A stretch of 26,512 nucleotides of DNA from Nanobdellota archaeon (lineage in GTDB: Archaea; Nanobdellota; Nanobdellia; Parvarchaeales; Parvarchaeaceae): positions 1 through 26,512 of the forward strand of contig JAKASS010000012.1 of assembly GCA_021818905.1 (NCBI GenBank), written 5' to 3'. Below, piece by piece: positions 1 to 6,579 of the stretch. The translations under genes and the position numbers were made by a program. The notes beneath the pieces are model-generated. The model was not told the DNA's origin, did no database searches, and saw nothing but the letters and a program-made list of their open reading frames with translations. The first letter of the stretch is position 1, and each line of letters starts with the position of its first letter.

Positions 1-20
1 CTTCTCTTAGCTAATATCAC

Positions 21-36
21 CGTATAATATTATACG
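21..36. repeat. 16-bp perfect palindrome
   Basis: The sequence CGTATAATATTATACG equals its own reverse complement. It lies downstream of the small minus-strand gene ending at 141. It could be an operator or a symmetric TATA element for a gene beyond the left edge. Bases 1-140 hold no other gene that I can support. Confidence 0.5.
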
Positions 37-140
37 CGCACAACATATTAATACTTTACTATTACTGGATAGTGATGTTATCCATATTAATCCGATTTGA
101 GCTTTGCAAGGACAGTTTAACGCAGCATCCGGTTTAATAA

Positions 141-281
141 TTATTTTTCGCCCAGGTATTTTTTTATTAGAGATGATAATAGTTCTGAAGCGGAACGGCT
201 TTCCTCTATAGCTTTTATCTTGAATTTCTTCCAAAGGTTTTTGCCTATAAGTATAGTCGTCCTAGATAAGTCTTCTACCAT
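141..281 (-). CDS. Ribbon-helix-helix (CopG/VapB-like) small DNA-binding protein
   Basis: A 46-residue ORF, ATG to TAA. It begins MVEDLSRTTILIGKNLWKKF, then has a charged helix (KIKAIEESRS), a short turn and a second helix (ASELLSSLIKKYL). One N-terminal beta strand followed by two helices is the ribbon-helix-helix plan of CopG, Arc and VapB-type regulators, which bind operators as dimers. A TATTTAAATA box centred about 28 bases upstream of the ATG fits a leaderless mRNA. It is divergent from the cytosine methyltransferase at 390, so it could regulate that gene or itself. I looked for a toxin partner downstream (1-140) and saw none, so a toxin-antitoxin role is unsupported. The fold call is from pattern only. 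Confidence 0.7.
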   Translation of the reverse strand: MVEDLSRTTILIGKNLWKKFKIKAIEESRSASELLSSLIKKYLGEK

Positions 282-304
282 AATGTAATAAGTATGTATA
301 GTAA

Positions 305-314
305 TATTTAAATA
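305..314 (-). promoter_or_regulatory. TATA box of the ribbon-helix-helix gene
   Basis: TATTTAAATA, itself a perfect palindrome, is centred about 28 bases before the ATG at 281. This is the spacing expected for an archaeal leaderless transcript. Confidence 0.6.
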
Positions 315-359
315 CCGGGGCTATTTATGTAATAAAGTAATAATTATGCATTAGATAAC

Positions 360-368
360 TATTTAAAA
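360..368 (+). promoter_or_regulatory. TATA box of the cytosine methyltransferase gene
   Basis: TATTTAAAA is centred about 26 bases before the ATG at 390. No Shine-Dalgarno sequence lies between box and start, so a leaderless transcript is likely. Confidence 0.55.
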
Positions 369-389
369 CTTCGGCGCTAAATATAAGAT

Positions 390-1439
390 ATGGGTAAAAA
401 ATTAACAGTAGTCGATTTCTTTTGTGGGGCCGGTGGGCTCTCCGAAGGATTCCGACAGCTCGGTTTTAATGTGATATACGCAGCGGACAATTGGGGCCCC
501 GCGGTCGAGACATTTAAGTTGAATAACCCAGATACTGAAACGATAAAGGCAGACGTATTGAAGCTAGACGCTTCGAACGTGCCAAAAGCGGACATCGTCA
601 TCGGCGGACCACCTTGTACAGAATTCTCAGCCTCAAAAAAAGGGGGCCATGGCGACTTCAAGAAAGGACTCATCTTAGTAAAAAGGTTCCTTTACTATGT
701 GCACGAATTAAGACCTAAATGGTGGATAATGGAAAACGTCCCAAGACTTTTACAGACGTTGCCGGACAAGTTTACACTTAAAGAGTTAGGGGTAGACAAA
801 GAAGGATACTTTACTATACCAAAACGGCAAGTGTTCATCGCGGCAGATTTCGGCGCCCCACAAAAACGTATAAGACTGTTGTCTGGAGTATACCCGACTC
901 CTACACAGACGCACGCTGAAAACCCAGTCACGACTCTAGAGGGCAACTCTTACCAAAAATGGGTGCCCATGCGACATGTGATAGAGTCCTTCCCGAGTCC
1001 ACTAAACAAACCCAGAGAGAAGTATTTCGTGAAAGACCCGATATATGGGACTAGAATCGAAGAGACGGAGCTTGAAGACCACTTTGGGGACCATTCCGTA
1101 ATGAGCGAAGAAGAAGCCGATAGGAACAGAAGACAGAAGACTCAACACCCTTATTATGGGAAGATGAAATTTCCTGACGATTTAGATAGGCCGTCTAGGA
1201 CCGTTATGGCCACACAGTTCAATGCTTCTAGAGAGACGATGGTTATAGAGATGAAAGTAGGTAAAAAGACGATTTATAGAAAGCCGACTATAAGAGAAGC
1301 TGCGTCTCTCCAGTGTTATCCCGTGGATTACAAGTTCGTCGGCAGCAACCCGACCACAAAATATAAGTTAGTGGGTAATTCAGTACCTGTGAAACTGTCT
1401 CTTGCATTAGCCAATGCGATATTAAAAAAAACTGATTAG
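390..1439 (+). CDS. DNA (cytosine-5-)-methyltransferase (Dcm family)
   Basis: This 349-residue protein transfers a methyl group from S-adenosylmethionine to C5 of cytosine in a specific DNA site. The canonical motifs are present in order: motif I FFCGAGGLSEGF (10-21) for SAM binding; motif IV IGGPPCTEFS (71-80) with catalytic Cys76; motif VI ENV (115-117); motif VIII QKRIRL (158-163); a target-recognition region around 190-270; motif IX REAASLQCYP; and motif X VGNSVPVKLS near the C-terminus. Its 3' end overlaps the convergent endonuclease gene by four bases, the two stop codons interlocking. With the Vsr and MutH/Sau3AI-type genes next door it should be the modification enzyme of a type II system. 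The target site cannot be read from the sequence; GATC is an inference from the partner's family. Confidence 0.93.
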   Translation: MGKKLTVVDFFCGAGGLSEGFRQLGFNVIYAADNWGPAVETFKLNNPDTETIKADVLKLDASNVPKADIVIGGPPCTEFSASKKGGHGDFKKGLILVKRFLYYVHELRPKWWIMENVPRLLQTLPDKFTLKELGVDKEGYFTIPKRQVFIAADFGAPQKRIRLLSGVYPTPTQTHAENPVTTLEGNSYQKWVPMRHVIESFPSPLNKPREKYFVKDPIYGTRIEETELEDHFGDHSVMSEEEADRNRRQKTQHPYYGKMKFPDDLDRPSRTVMATQFNASRETMVIEMKVGKKTIYRKPTIREAASLQCYPVDYKFVGSNPTTKYKLVGNSVPVKLSLALANAILKKTD

Positions 1440-2185
1440 TCCGCGTCCCATCCTTCGGTGTTCCCTTCTTTCTTTAACGTCTTGCCTAAGCACCTAGTGA
1501 CTATGGCATTCATATAATGATTTTTCAATCTGAACGCTCTTATCTCTGCAGGGATTTTACTGTAGGGTTGTTTTGTGTACTTATGCGCACTACCATGCTT
1601 TGGGCAAAGAGTCAGGTATCTATGTTGGCCTTGGTGTATCTCATGTGCTTTGCCGCTTCGTATCTTTTCTATTATCTTAGCATAATCCGGCCCGAGTTCT
1701 TTCAATACTCTCCTGTCGATTTTCCAAAGAAACACGTATTTTATTACGTATAAGGAACGCTTCTTCTTTTTATCGTGGATGTAGAAGACGAACAAAATCT
1801 GTCTGTTTTTCTTGTATAACGACGATTCTTTAAGGTTTTTACACTTTACTTCTTTGGAATAATTTATTATATTCAATGAAAGAGGTTCCTTTATCGACAA
1901 GAGCGTCCTTTTTTTGTTATATTTCAACGGACAGGTCTTCAGCTCTACGTATAAACGAGGGATGTCTGGTTCTGCTTTGCTGTTCTTTTTTATCCCAAAG
2001 AAGCCTTTTTCTATCAGTTCGCCGACCGTGCCTTTCGTCTTTACTCTCGACTTGAGGTCACTTCTTTTTATAGTGTCACTGACTTGCTTTAGCGTCTTGC
2101 CCTCTAACCATTTCGCTTTCTTTACCAATTCGTCTACGCTGCGTATAGCTTCGACTTTTATCGGACCGGCTAGATTTTTTGACAT
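1436..2185 (-). CDS. MutH/Sau3AI-family restriction endonuclease
   Basis: A 249-residue protein of the DNA-mismatch-repair MutH / type II Sau3AI family. The N-terminal segment VKKAKWLEGKTLKQVSD matches the start of the MutH domain. The catalytic core follows: KGTVGELIE (51-59, Glu59), then AEPDIPRLYVELKT with Asp74, Glu81 and Lys83 in the D-x6-E-x-K arrangement of MutH. MutH and Sau3AI act at GATC, so GATC is the best guess for specificity. At 249 residues it has one catalytic domain, unlike the two-domain Sau3AI (about 490 residues). The gene is last in the zinc ribbon-Vsr-endonuclease operon and overlaps vsr by 110 bases in another frame. The overlap looks genuine because MutH-like sequence begins inside it. 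Confidence 0.82.
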   Translation of the reverse strand: MSKNLAGPIKVEAIRSVDELVKKAKWLEGKTLKQVSDTIKRSDLKSRVKTKGTVGELIEKGFFGIKKNSKAEPDIPRLYVELKTCPLKYNKKRTLLSIKEPLSLNIINYSKEVKCKNLKESSLYKKNRQILFVFYIHDKKKKRSLYVIKYVFLWKIDRRVLKELGPDYAKIIEKIRSGKAHEIHQGQHRYLTLCPKHGSAHKYTKQPYSKIPAEIRAFRLKNHYMNAIVTRCLGKTLKKEGNTEGWDAD

Positions 2186-2636
2186 ATCTCAATACTCTCA
2201 AGGCCAGTTTATTAGGGTTTCTTTTTATATCGTGCTCCCAGAACACAAAGACTTTCCAACCTAAACTCTTCAAAAGTCGTTCTTTTCGCAGGTCTCTTTC
2301 AGCATTTCTTACAAATTTACGGCGCCAAAAGGCTGTGTGGGTCTTAGGTAGATTGGGATAACAATCCTTACAATGGTGCCAAAAGCAACCGTTTAAAAAT
2401 ATCACGGTCTTCATTTCTGGCAAAACGATGTCTGGGCTCCCGGGTAGATCTTTTACATTGAGCGCATAATTTTTTATCCCGTCTTCTTTAAGGATTTTAA
2501 GAAATGACCTCTCTAAGTTGCTGTTCTTAGCTTTGTTGGCCTTCATCACATTTGAAATCGAAAGATTTTTAGGTCTTGGTGGCGGCCCAAGTTTTGGTAT
2601 CGTATTACGCTTCCTCATTTGTGCATCTATTTCCAT
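2076..2636 (-). CDS. vsr: Vsr-type very short patch repair endonuclease
   Basis: A 186-residue protein that by family nicks DNA 5' of the T in T:G mismatches formed when 5-methylcytosine deaminates. The core is easily recognised: LPGSPDIVLPEMK (Asp69, catalytic Mg site), VIFLNGCFWHHCKDC (His87 in the GCFWH motif, with zinc-ligand cysteines), then KFVRNAERD and LGWKVFVFWEHDIKR. The canonical domain ends near residue 155; the basic tail of about 30 residues is encoded inside the next gene. The position equivalent to His64 of the E. coli enzyme is Asn82, a change I believe occurs in other members. Met7 is an alternative start. Its place beside a cytosine-C5 methyltransferase is the expected partnership. 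Confidence 0.9.
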   Translation of the reverse strand: MEIDAQMRKRNTIPKLGPPPRPKNLSISNVMKANKAKNSNLERSFLKILKEDGIKNYALNVKDLPGSPDIVLPEMKTVIFLNGCFWHHCKDCYPNLPKTHTAFWRRKFVRNAERDLRKERLLKSLGWKVFVFWEHDIKRNPNKLALRVLRYVKKSSRSDKSRSYTQRRRIGKESEMVRGQDAKASQ

Positions 2637-2657
2637 AGAAGAGGCTGTTTTCCAAAG

Positions 2658-2795
2658 TTAATTCTTTTTTGGCTTATCCCAATACGGACTTTTACAGCGT
2701 GGACATACTTTCGGGTATTCTTTGCCCCTTGGCGCCCATTTATGATGGCAGCGTTCGCATTGATATCCCTTTATCGTCAAACTTATTTCCGACAT
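2658..2795 (-). CDS. Small zinc-ribbon protein
   Basis: A 45-residue ORF, ATG to TAA. Two CxxC knuckles (YQCERCHHKW and KVCPRCKSPYW) stand 15 residues apart, the pattern of a single zinc ribbon of the kind many archaea encode as stand-alone small proteins. It is first in the operon with vsr (21-base gap) and the MutH-like nuclease. A TATA box lies about 28 bases upstream of the ATG. A DNA- or RNA-binding role, or regulation of the restriction operon, is possible but not shown by the sequence. Confidence 0.8.
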   Translation of the reverse strand: MSEISLTIKGYQCERCHHKWAPRGKEYPKVCPRCKSPYWDKPKKN

Positions 2796-2854
2796 AGTAT
2801 ATTACTAGTAAAGTAAAGTATTTATATCTATCTTACCTTAGTAATAATATACTA
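2795..2854. promoter_or_regulatory. Two TAGTA-N-TACTA inverted repeats in the divergent promoter region
   Basis: TAGTA-TAT-TACTA (2795-2807) and TAGTA-N6-TACTA (2839-2854) are 44 bases apart, start to start. One abuts the zinc-ribbon start codon, and the other lies just before the start of the ISH3-type ORF on the plus strand. The layout mirrors that at 8812-8869 and suggests paired operators. Confidence 0.5.
2820..2828 (-). promoter_or_regulatory. TATA box of the zinc ribbon-vsr-endonuclease operon
   Basis: On the minus strand this reads GATATAAAT, centred about 28 bases before the ATG at 2795 and lying between the two inverted repeats. Confidence 0.5.
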
Positions 2855-2868
2855 CATAAGGATATACT

Positions 2869-3027
2869 ATGAAAGAGCTGAGATTGGCCGCAAAGAATAG
2901 ATATAAGATTACAACCAATATTTACAAAGCGATTGAGCTAAATCTAAAGGGCGATAAACCTATCCTCTCTGCTAAGGTATTCGATGCCGTTCTTTACAAG
3001 ACAAGGGCTATAGAAGATGTTACCTGA
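2869..3027 (+). pseudogene. Internally deleted ISH3-type transposase (52 residues)
   Basis: An ATG-to-TGA ORF that joins the first 25 or so residues of an ISH3-type transposase to its last 28. The N-terminal part (NIYKAIELN) matches residues encoded near 8920-8943. The C-terminal part (LKGDKPILSAKVFDAVLYKT) matches the end of the transposase at 10,364-10,450. About 1.4 kb, including all catalytic residues, is missing. The junction falls in TTGAGCTAAA (2933-2942), which occurs at both break points of the long copy. Differences from the long copy are mostly silent, so the parent was probably a related intact element, not this exact copy. Kept here as a remnant; a short peptide could still be made. 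Confidence 0.8.
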
Positions 3028-3216
3028 CTTCTAGATTAAAATCTCCTTGTGAATTGTTCTAGTCGTACTTAGATTATAAAACTTAAAACTTACTCTTTTC
3101 GCTGATTTTTCTACAATTTGATTTAAATTTTACTTAAAATTAGTTTTAAAATTGACAAGTTTACCGAGACAAAATAAATCGATTTAGAATCCCTTTGGCA
3201 CTTTTGTCTCTACTGG
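2869..3216 (+). mobile_element. Miniature (non-autonomous) ISH3-type element
   Basis: It comprises the deleted transposase ORF and about 167 bases of 3' non-coding DNA ending in a 22-base block (3195-3216) identical to the block at 10,619-10,640 in the long copy. The non-coding lengths match (about 167-168 bases) although the sequences have diverged. The left boundary is not defined: no inverted copy of the 22-base block is visible upstream. Bases 3028-3276 hold no gene. Confidence 0.65.
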
Positions 3217-3276
3217 ATAAACAGTTGAGAGTAAAGTCAAATTATGCCAATCAACTCTATAAAGTCTAAGCCATAA

Positions 3277-3351
3277 GCGATTATAGTTCAGCTTGGATAG
3301 AACGGCAGACTTCTAATCTGCGTGTCGTAGGTTCAAATCCTGTCGGGCCCA
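3277..3351 (+). tRNA. tRNA-Arg(UCU) with the 5' acceptor strand missing
   Basis: D stem GTTC/GAAC, anticodon stem GCAGA/TCTGC with loop CTTCTAA (anticodon TCT), variable loop GTGTC, T arm GTAGG-TTCAAAT-CCTGT and 3' acceptor strand CGGGCCC with discriminator A are all present. The matching 5' strand should be GGGCCCG, but the seven bases there are GCGATTA, which cannot pair. D, anticodon and T stems are intact, so the gene does not look generally decayed. GGGCCCG was not found nearby on the plus strand. A T-run follows the 3' end and CCA is not encoded. It may be a truncated tRNA at a recombination junction, an integration-site duplicate, or a gene needing a 5' piece from elsewhere. Bases 3352-3494 hold nothing I recognise. 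Confidence 0.75.
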
Positions 3352-3494
3352 GTTTTTAGAGTATAATGATGCCCCATAAAATGTCGCATTTTTAAGGGCG
3401 GGGGTTCGTTGTCAGTGTACTACTAAATCGCTTCATTAACGGTTTTTAGATGACCTGAACGTTCTTAGAAAATGGCGCCATCCATCGGTAATCC

Positions 3495-3504
3495 TATTTA
3501 AATA
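3495..3504 (+). promoter_or_regulatory. TATA box of the M23-like protein gene
   Basis: TATTTAAATA is centred about 28 bases before the GTG at 3528, supporting the GTG start and a leaderless mRNA. Confidence 0.6.
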
Positions 3505-3527
3505 CTTGGTAGGTAAACTAATTTGAT

Positions 3528-4724
3528 GTGGTAAACGGACATCGTCTGATATTCTTGGTTTTGGCTTTACCGGTCGTTATAGCCGTCGTCGCAGTAGTAT
3601 TTATTTACATGTCGGGTGGCGCCGGTTCGGTTAACGTTCTATCGAGCTTGCCTGCTTGCGGTAATGAAACTCAGTTCTTCACCACACTGCCGACTAATTT
3701 TTCCAATCTTGCAAATATAACCCCCCTAGGGAATCTAAACCCGCCGCAGCACACATTTCCTGCCAACCACCTTTACTTCGGAATCGGGGTTTCGCAAAAT
3801 GGGGTGCCTCTAAACACTTCACTCTTCGCTCCTGGCAACACCACAATAGTTTCGATTGGTTCAAACAACGCGAATCCTCAGCACACCGAATACACAGTAT
3901 ATTTTTCTTCATGCGGACAGTTCCTGGCATATTATGACCACGTAACCAGTCTGTCTCCTACGCTCCGTGCGCTTTTTACCCCTCCTTTTAGCGAGTGTTC
4001 TACAGATCCGTTCACTGGCAGAGCGCAATGTGTAAAAAACTTGGACGTTAAAGTCTCTGCCGGCCAGTATATCGGAACGGCGGGCGGATTTCTAGGCGCG
4101 CCCCCTTCTTTCGACTTTGCTGCGGTCGACTATCGCCTCTCGCCACTCGCATTCACTGTGCAATCTCACTATGATAATATGAATTTACATTATGTGTGCG
4201 CAATCAACTATTTCACGCCCAGTCTTGCAAGCCGGCTCGACTCAATACTAGGTCTTGGTAGCGAGAAGCGGATTACTCCACCCATCTGCGGTAGCATAAA
4301 CCAGGACGTTCCTGGGACTGCACAGGGCAATTGGTTCCCACTTGGGATGAATTTCGCCAGCGGCAACCTAAGTGGGACAATAGCGCTTGTCCACAACAAC
4401 ATAAATACTACTATAGGAGTATTTTCTATTGGAAACTCGATGACAAGCTTAGGCTTTCAATCCGGGCTATATTCCTTCGATCCTAAAAATTCTGGCCTTG
4501 TGAATCTGGATTTCGAGCATGTCCGACCAGGCCAGGTCTACTGTTATGAAACCGCCTTCGGTTTCGGATCTTTACAGAGTCAAACTATGCCTAGCACGGT
4601 TATCTTAGTGCAGTTACTAGACAACTCGACGCTTCGCATCGGTCTGCTGCCCGGTTCTTCCGGTTCCTGCGGAACTGGTCCGTGGAACTTCACGAATGGC
4701 CAATGGGCGGACTTCCAACGCTGA
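3528..4724 (+). CDS. Membrane-anchored extracellular protein with degenerate M23-peptidase-like fold
   Basis: A 398-residue protein starting at GTG. Residues 6-29 form one hydrophobic segment (signal anchor); the rest is rich in Asn, Ser and Thr with many NxS/T sites, typical of a glycosylated archaeal surface protein. Residues about 100-200 resemble the LytM/M23 beta-sheet core: a strand ending in YDHVTSLSP where M23 enzymes have YxHLxxl, then VKVSAGQYIGTAGG matching the V-x-x-GQ-x-IG-x-xG turn. The HxH zinc motif is absent (PSFDFAAVDYR in its place), so peptidase activity is unlikely. Scattered cysteines may form disulfides. The M23 relation is inference from pattern; binding or envelope structure is the likelier role. 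Confidence 0.6.
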   Translation: MVNGHRLIFLVLALPVVIAVVAVVFIYMSGGAGSVNVLSSLPACGNETQFFTTLPTNFSNLANITPLGNLNPPQHTFPANHLYFGIGVSQNGVPLNTSLFAPGNTTIVSIGSNNANPQHTEYTVYFSSCGQFLAYYDHVTSLSPTLRALFTPPFSECSTDPFTGRAQCVKNLDVKVSAGQYIGTAGGFLGAPPSFDFAAVDYRLSPLAFTVQSHYDNMNLHYVCAINYFTPSLASRLDSILGLGSEKRITPPICGSINQDVPGTAQGNWFPLGMNFASGNLSGTIALVHNNINTTIGVFSIGNSMTSLGFQSGLYSFDPKNSGLVNLDFEHVRPGQVYCYETAFGFGSLQSQTMPSTVILVQLLDNSTLRIGLLPGSSGSCGTGPWNFTNGQWADFQR

Positions 4725-4725
4725 G

Positions 4726-5201
4726 GCGCCCCAAGTCTGCTTTAGAAGCCTTACAATAAACATCGACCCTGCCGTAGCAATCAATATCTATAAGTCGCAT
4801 TATTTGTACGGCATTGAAATTATTGGCTTTTATTATGCAGATGCTTGAAAATATATGAATAATTTGATTAGAAGACGCGTCGAAAGGATATTCAGAGCCT
4901 TGAAAGTGGCGTATCGCACATCATTATAAGCAACGACGTCAGTCCGTTTATCGATTCTTCTTTTTTTACCTTGCCAGTGTAAGCGGCGGTATATTCAAGG
5001 GATCATTCGCTGTCGCTTCTAGAAGCGGTGACGTAATGGTGATAACCGGTACTCTCAAAGCAGAATCCGCGAGGGAGAGCGAGCTAGCAGATGCACGCAG
5101 CAAGCTGTGGCTGCATGTACGTCTTCTTGGAGAACTTGTTCGAGAAGGGCGACAACGCCCTCCGCGCTATGCCCGATACGATGGACGCAAATCTTTTATA
5201 G
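4726..5201 (+). pseudogene. Decayed coding stretch, several frames
   Basis: No single ORF fits, but protein-like pieces follow each other in different frames: a stretch with INIDPAVAINIYKSHYLYG (about 4765-4820), one with GVSHIIISNDVSPFIDSSFF (about 4910-4970), one with SGGIFKGSFAVASRSGDVMV (about 4980-5040), and the ORF 5091-5201 (36 residues, FLENLFEKGDNALRAMPDTM). This looks like one or two genes broken by frameshifts. The 72-residue reading frame starting at 5036 belongs to this debris. I recognise no family. An intact small protein at 5091-5201 cannot be ruled out. Confidence 0.35.
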
Positions 5202-5223
5202 TAAGACTCCCTTCTCTTTTTCA

Positions 5224-5272
5224 TAAGCACCTCTTTTTCGTTTATTTCTTATAATCATCAAGGAGGTGCTTA
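5224..5272. repeat. Inverted repeat / hairpin ahead of the DUF2130-like gene
   Basis: TAAGCACCTC (5224-5233) and GAGGTGCTTA (5263-5272) are perfect 10-bp inverted arms. The right arm contains the strongest Shine-Dalgarno-like string in the window (AAGGAGGTG), but no start codon lies at the proper distance except a GTG inside the arm. It could be a terminator of the decayed region, an operator, or a fold that hides the site. Confidence 0.5.
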
Positions 5273-5313
5273 CTTTAGAGGATTTCTACAGAGCCATTAA
5301 AATTATATACATT

Positions 5314-6579
5314 ATGGAAAAAGAAAAGCGATTAGATAGCGACAAATGCCCACTCTGCGGAAAACCATTAGCCGGTGAAGAGTTTAAAAAGGCTTACGAA
5401 AAATTAAAGAACGAAGTAGAAAAGGAAACTGTAAAGCAGTTAAAAACCTCAGAGGAGGACTGGAAAGTGAAATTTGAAACACTAAAAAAACAACATGACG
5501 AAGACGTAAAACATAACAATGAAAACTTAAAAGAAGGCTTTGAGTCTACGCAAAAACAAACAAAAGAGTTTTATGAAAAGCTATTAAAAGATACACTAGC
5601 TAACTTCGATTCACTTAAAAAAACTTCCGAAGCGCAGCTAAAAGAAAACTTCGAACAGCAGTTAAAAAATAAAGAAAGTGAGCTAAAAAAATCGAACGAA
5701 AATCTTAAAAACGTGCAAAAAGAAATTGCTAAAAGGGCGGTGGAACTGGCTAAAGAAGAAACGGCAAAATTAGAACAAAAAATCACAGAACGGGAGTTGG
5801 AGCTTAAGCGTGCTAAAGAATTGACTGAAGATTTGCAAAATAAACTTTCCCAATCGTCTTCTGAATTAAAAGGAGAGGCTGGCGAATTGAATCTTTATTC
5901 TAAACTTTCGGATGCATTTCCTGATGATAGACTAACTACTAAGAAGAAAGGCAAAGCGGTCGGCGACATAATACATCACATACGAATGAAAAATGGTAAA
6001 ATTATAGGAATCCCAATCGTCTACGACAATAAAGTCTCCGAGCATATAAGCAGAACAGATTATCAAAAAGCAAACAAGTATAAATCTGTACATAAAACAA
6101 AATATGTTATAATAGTCTCATCTAATTTGCCAAAAGAAATAAAAAATGGCGTATACGGCGAAAAGAACGGAGTGCTTTTAGCAGCGCCTTCTGTTATTGT
6201 TGATATAGCAAAACAGCTTCGTGAAGCGATTATAGATATTTATAGAACTTCTGGAAGTAATACGGATCGCGACACAAAAGAAGCGAAATTGTATGAATAT
6301 ATACGTAGCCAAGAATTTTTGGGGATAATATCAAAATTAAGTAAAATTTCAGAAGAACTTAATGGTCTTCAACAGGGCGAAGAATTTTCACATCAAACTT
6401 TGTGGAAACGGAGAAAAGAAATAGAGGAAAGATTAAAAAATGCTTATACGAATCTAGCATCAGAGATTGAAAGTATACTCGCCGAACAAAGCGGAGTTAC
6501 AGCTACAGAACTCATAGAAGAAAAAGAAATGCCAGTTTTGAAGAAAGGGAGGAAAAAAATAGCCGCGTCCGCAGCCTAA
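5314..6579 (+). CDS. Zinc-knuckle, coiled-coil DUF2130/RmuC-like putative nuclease
   Basis: 421 residues from the ATG at 5314; an in-frame GTG at 5266 would add 16. A single knuckle CPLCGKPL (12-19) is followed by about 165 residues of charged heptad coiled coil. Then comes a globular region starting ELKGEAGELNLYSKLSDAFP, like the GExGE start of DUF2130 proteins, continuing GDIIHHIR, IGIPIVYDNKVS and KTKYVIIVSSNLPKEI. The Asp and the D-N-K triplet could be the metal site of a PD-(D/E)xK nuclease, as proposed for DUF2130 and RmuC relatives. The C-terminus is a lysine-rich tail. The gene is convergent with the TdeIII-like endonuclease, overlapping it by four bases, and sits inside a restriction-modification cluster, so a DNA-processing or defence role is likely. 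No biochemical function is assigned. Confidence 0.65.
   Translation: MEKEKRLDSDKCPLCGKPLAGEEFKKAYEKLKNEVEKETVKQLKTSEEDWKVKFETLKKQHDEDVKHNNENLKEGFESTQKQTKEFYEKLLKDTLANFDSLKKTSEAQLKENFEQQLKNKESELKKSNENLKNVQKEIAKRAVELAKEETAKLEQKITERELELKRAKELTEDLQNKLSQSSSELKGEAGELNLYSKLSDAFPDDRLTTKKKGKAVGDIIHHIRMKNGKIIGIPIVYDNKVSEHISRTDYQKANKYKSVHKTKYVIIVSSNLPKEIKNGVYGEKNGVLLAAPSVIVDIAKQLREAIIDIYRTSGSNTDRDTKEAKLYEYIRSQEFLGIISKLSKISEELNGLQQGEEFSHQTLWKRRKEIEERLKNAYTNLASEIESILAEQSGVTATELIEEKEMPVLKKGRKKIAASAA

Noticed and set aside
1-140. Toxin partner for the ribbon-helix-helix gene
   Set aside because: All frames on the minus strand are broken by stops and no PIN or RelE pattern is seen.
7-234. 75-residue minus-strand ORF
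   Set aside because: It overlaps the ribbon-helix-helix gene in another frame, lacks a promoter at the right distance and shows no protein-like pattern.
2619-2816. 65-residue plus-strand ORF
   Set aside because: It is the antisense shadow of the zinc-ribbon gene, which has clear CxxC motifs and a TATA box.
3352-3494. Permuted or intron-split 5' half of tRNA-Arg downstream of the 3' end
   Set aside because: A GGGCGGG string is present, but not the required GGGCCCG, and no bulge-helix-bulge could be drawn.
5036-5254. 72-residue plus-strand ORF as a gene
   Set aside because: It is part of the multi-frame decayed stretch, and its tail runs into the hairpin region; no start context supports it.
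5266-5313. GTG start for the DUF2130-like gene
   Set aside because: The GTG lies within the Shine-Dalgarno-like string of the hairpin, and the extra 16 residues are not part of the domain; the ATG at 5314 leads directly into the CPLC knuckle.
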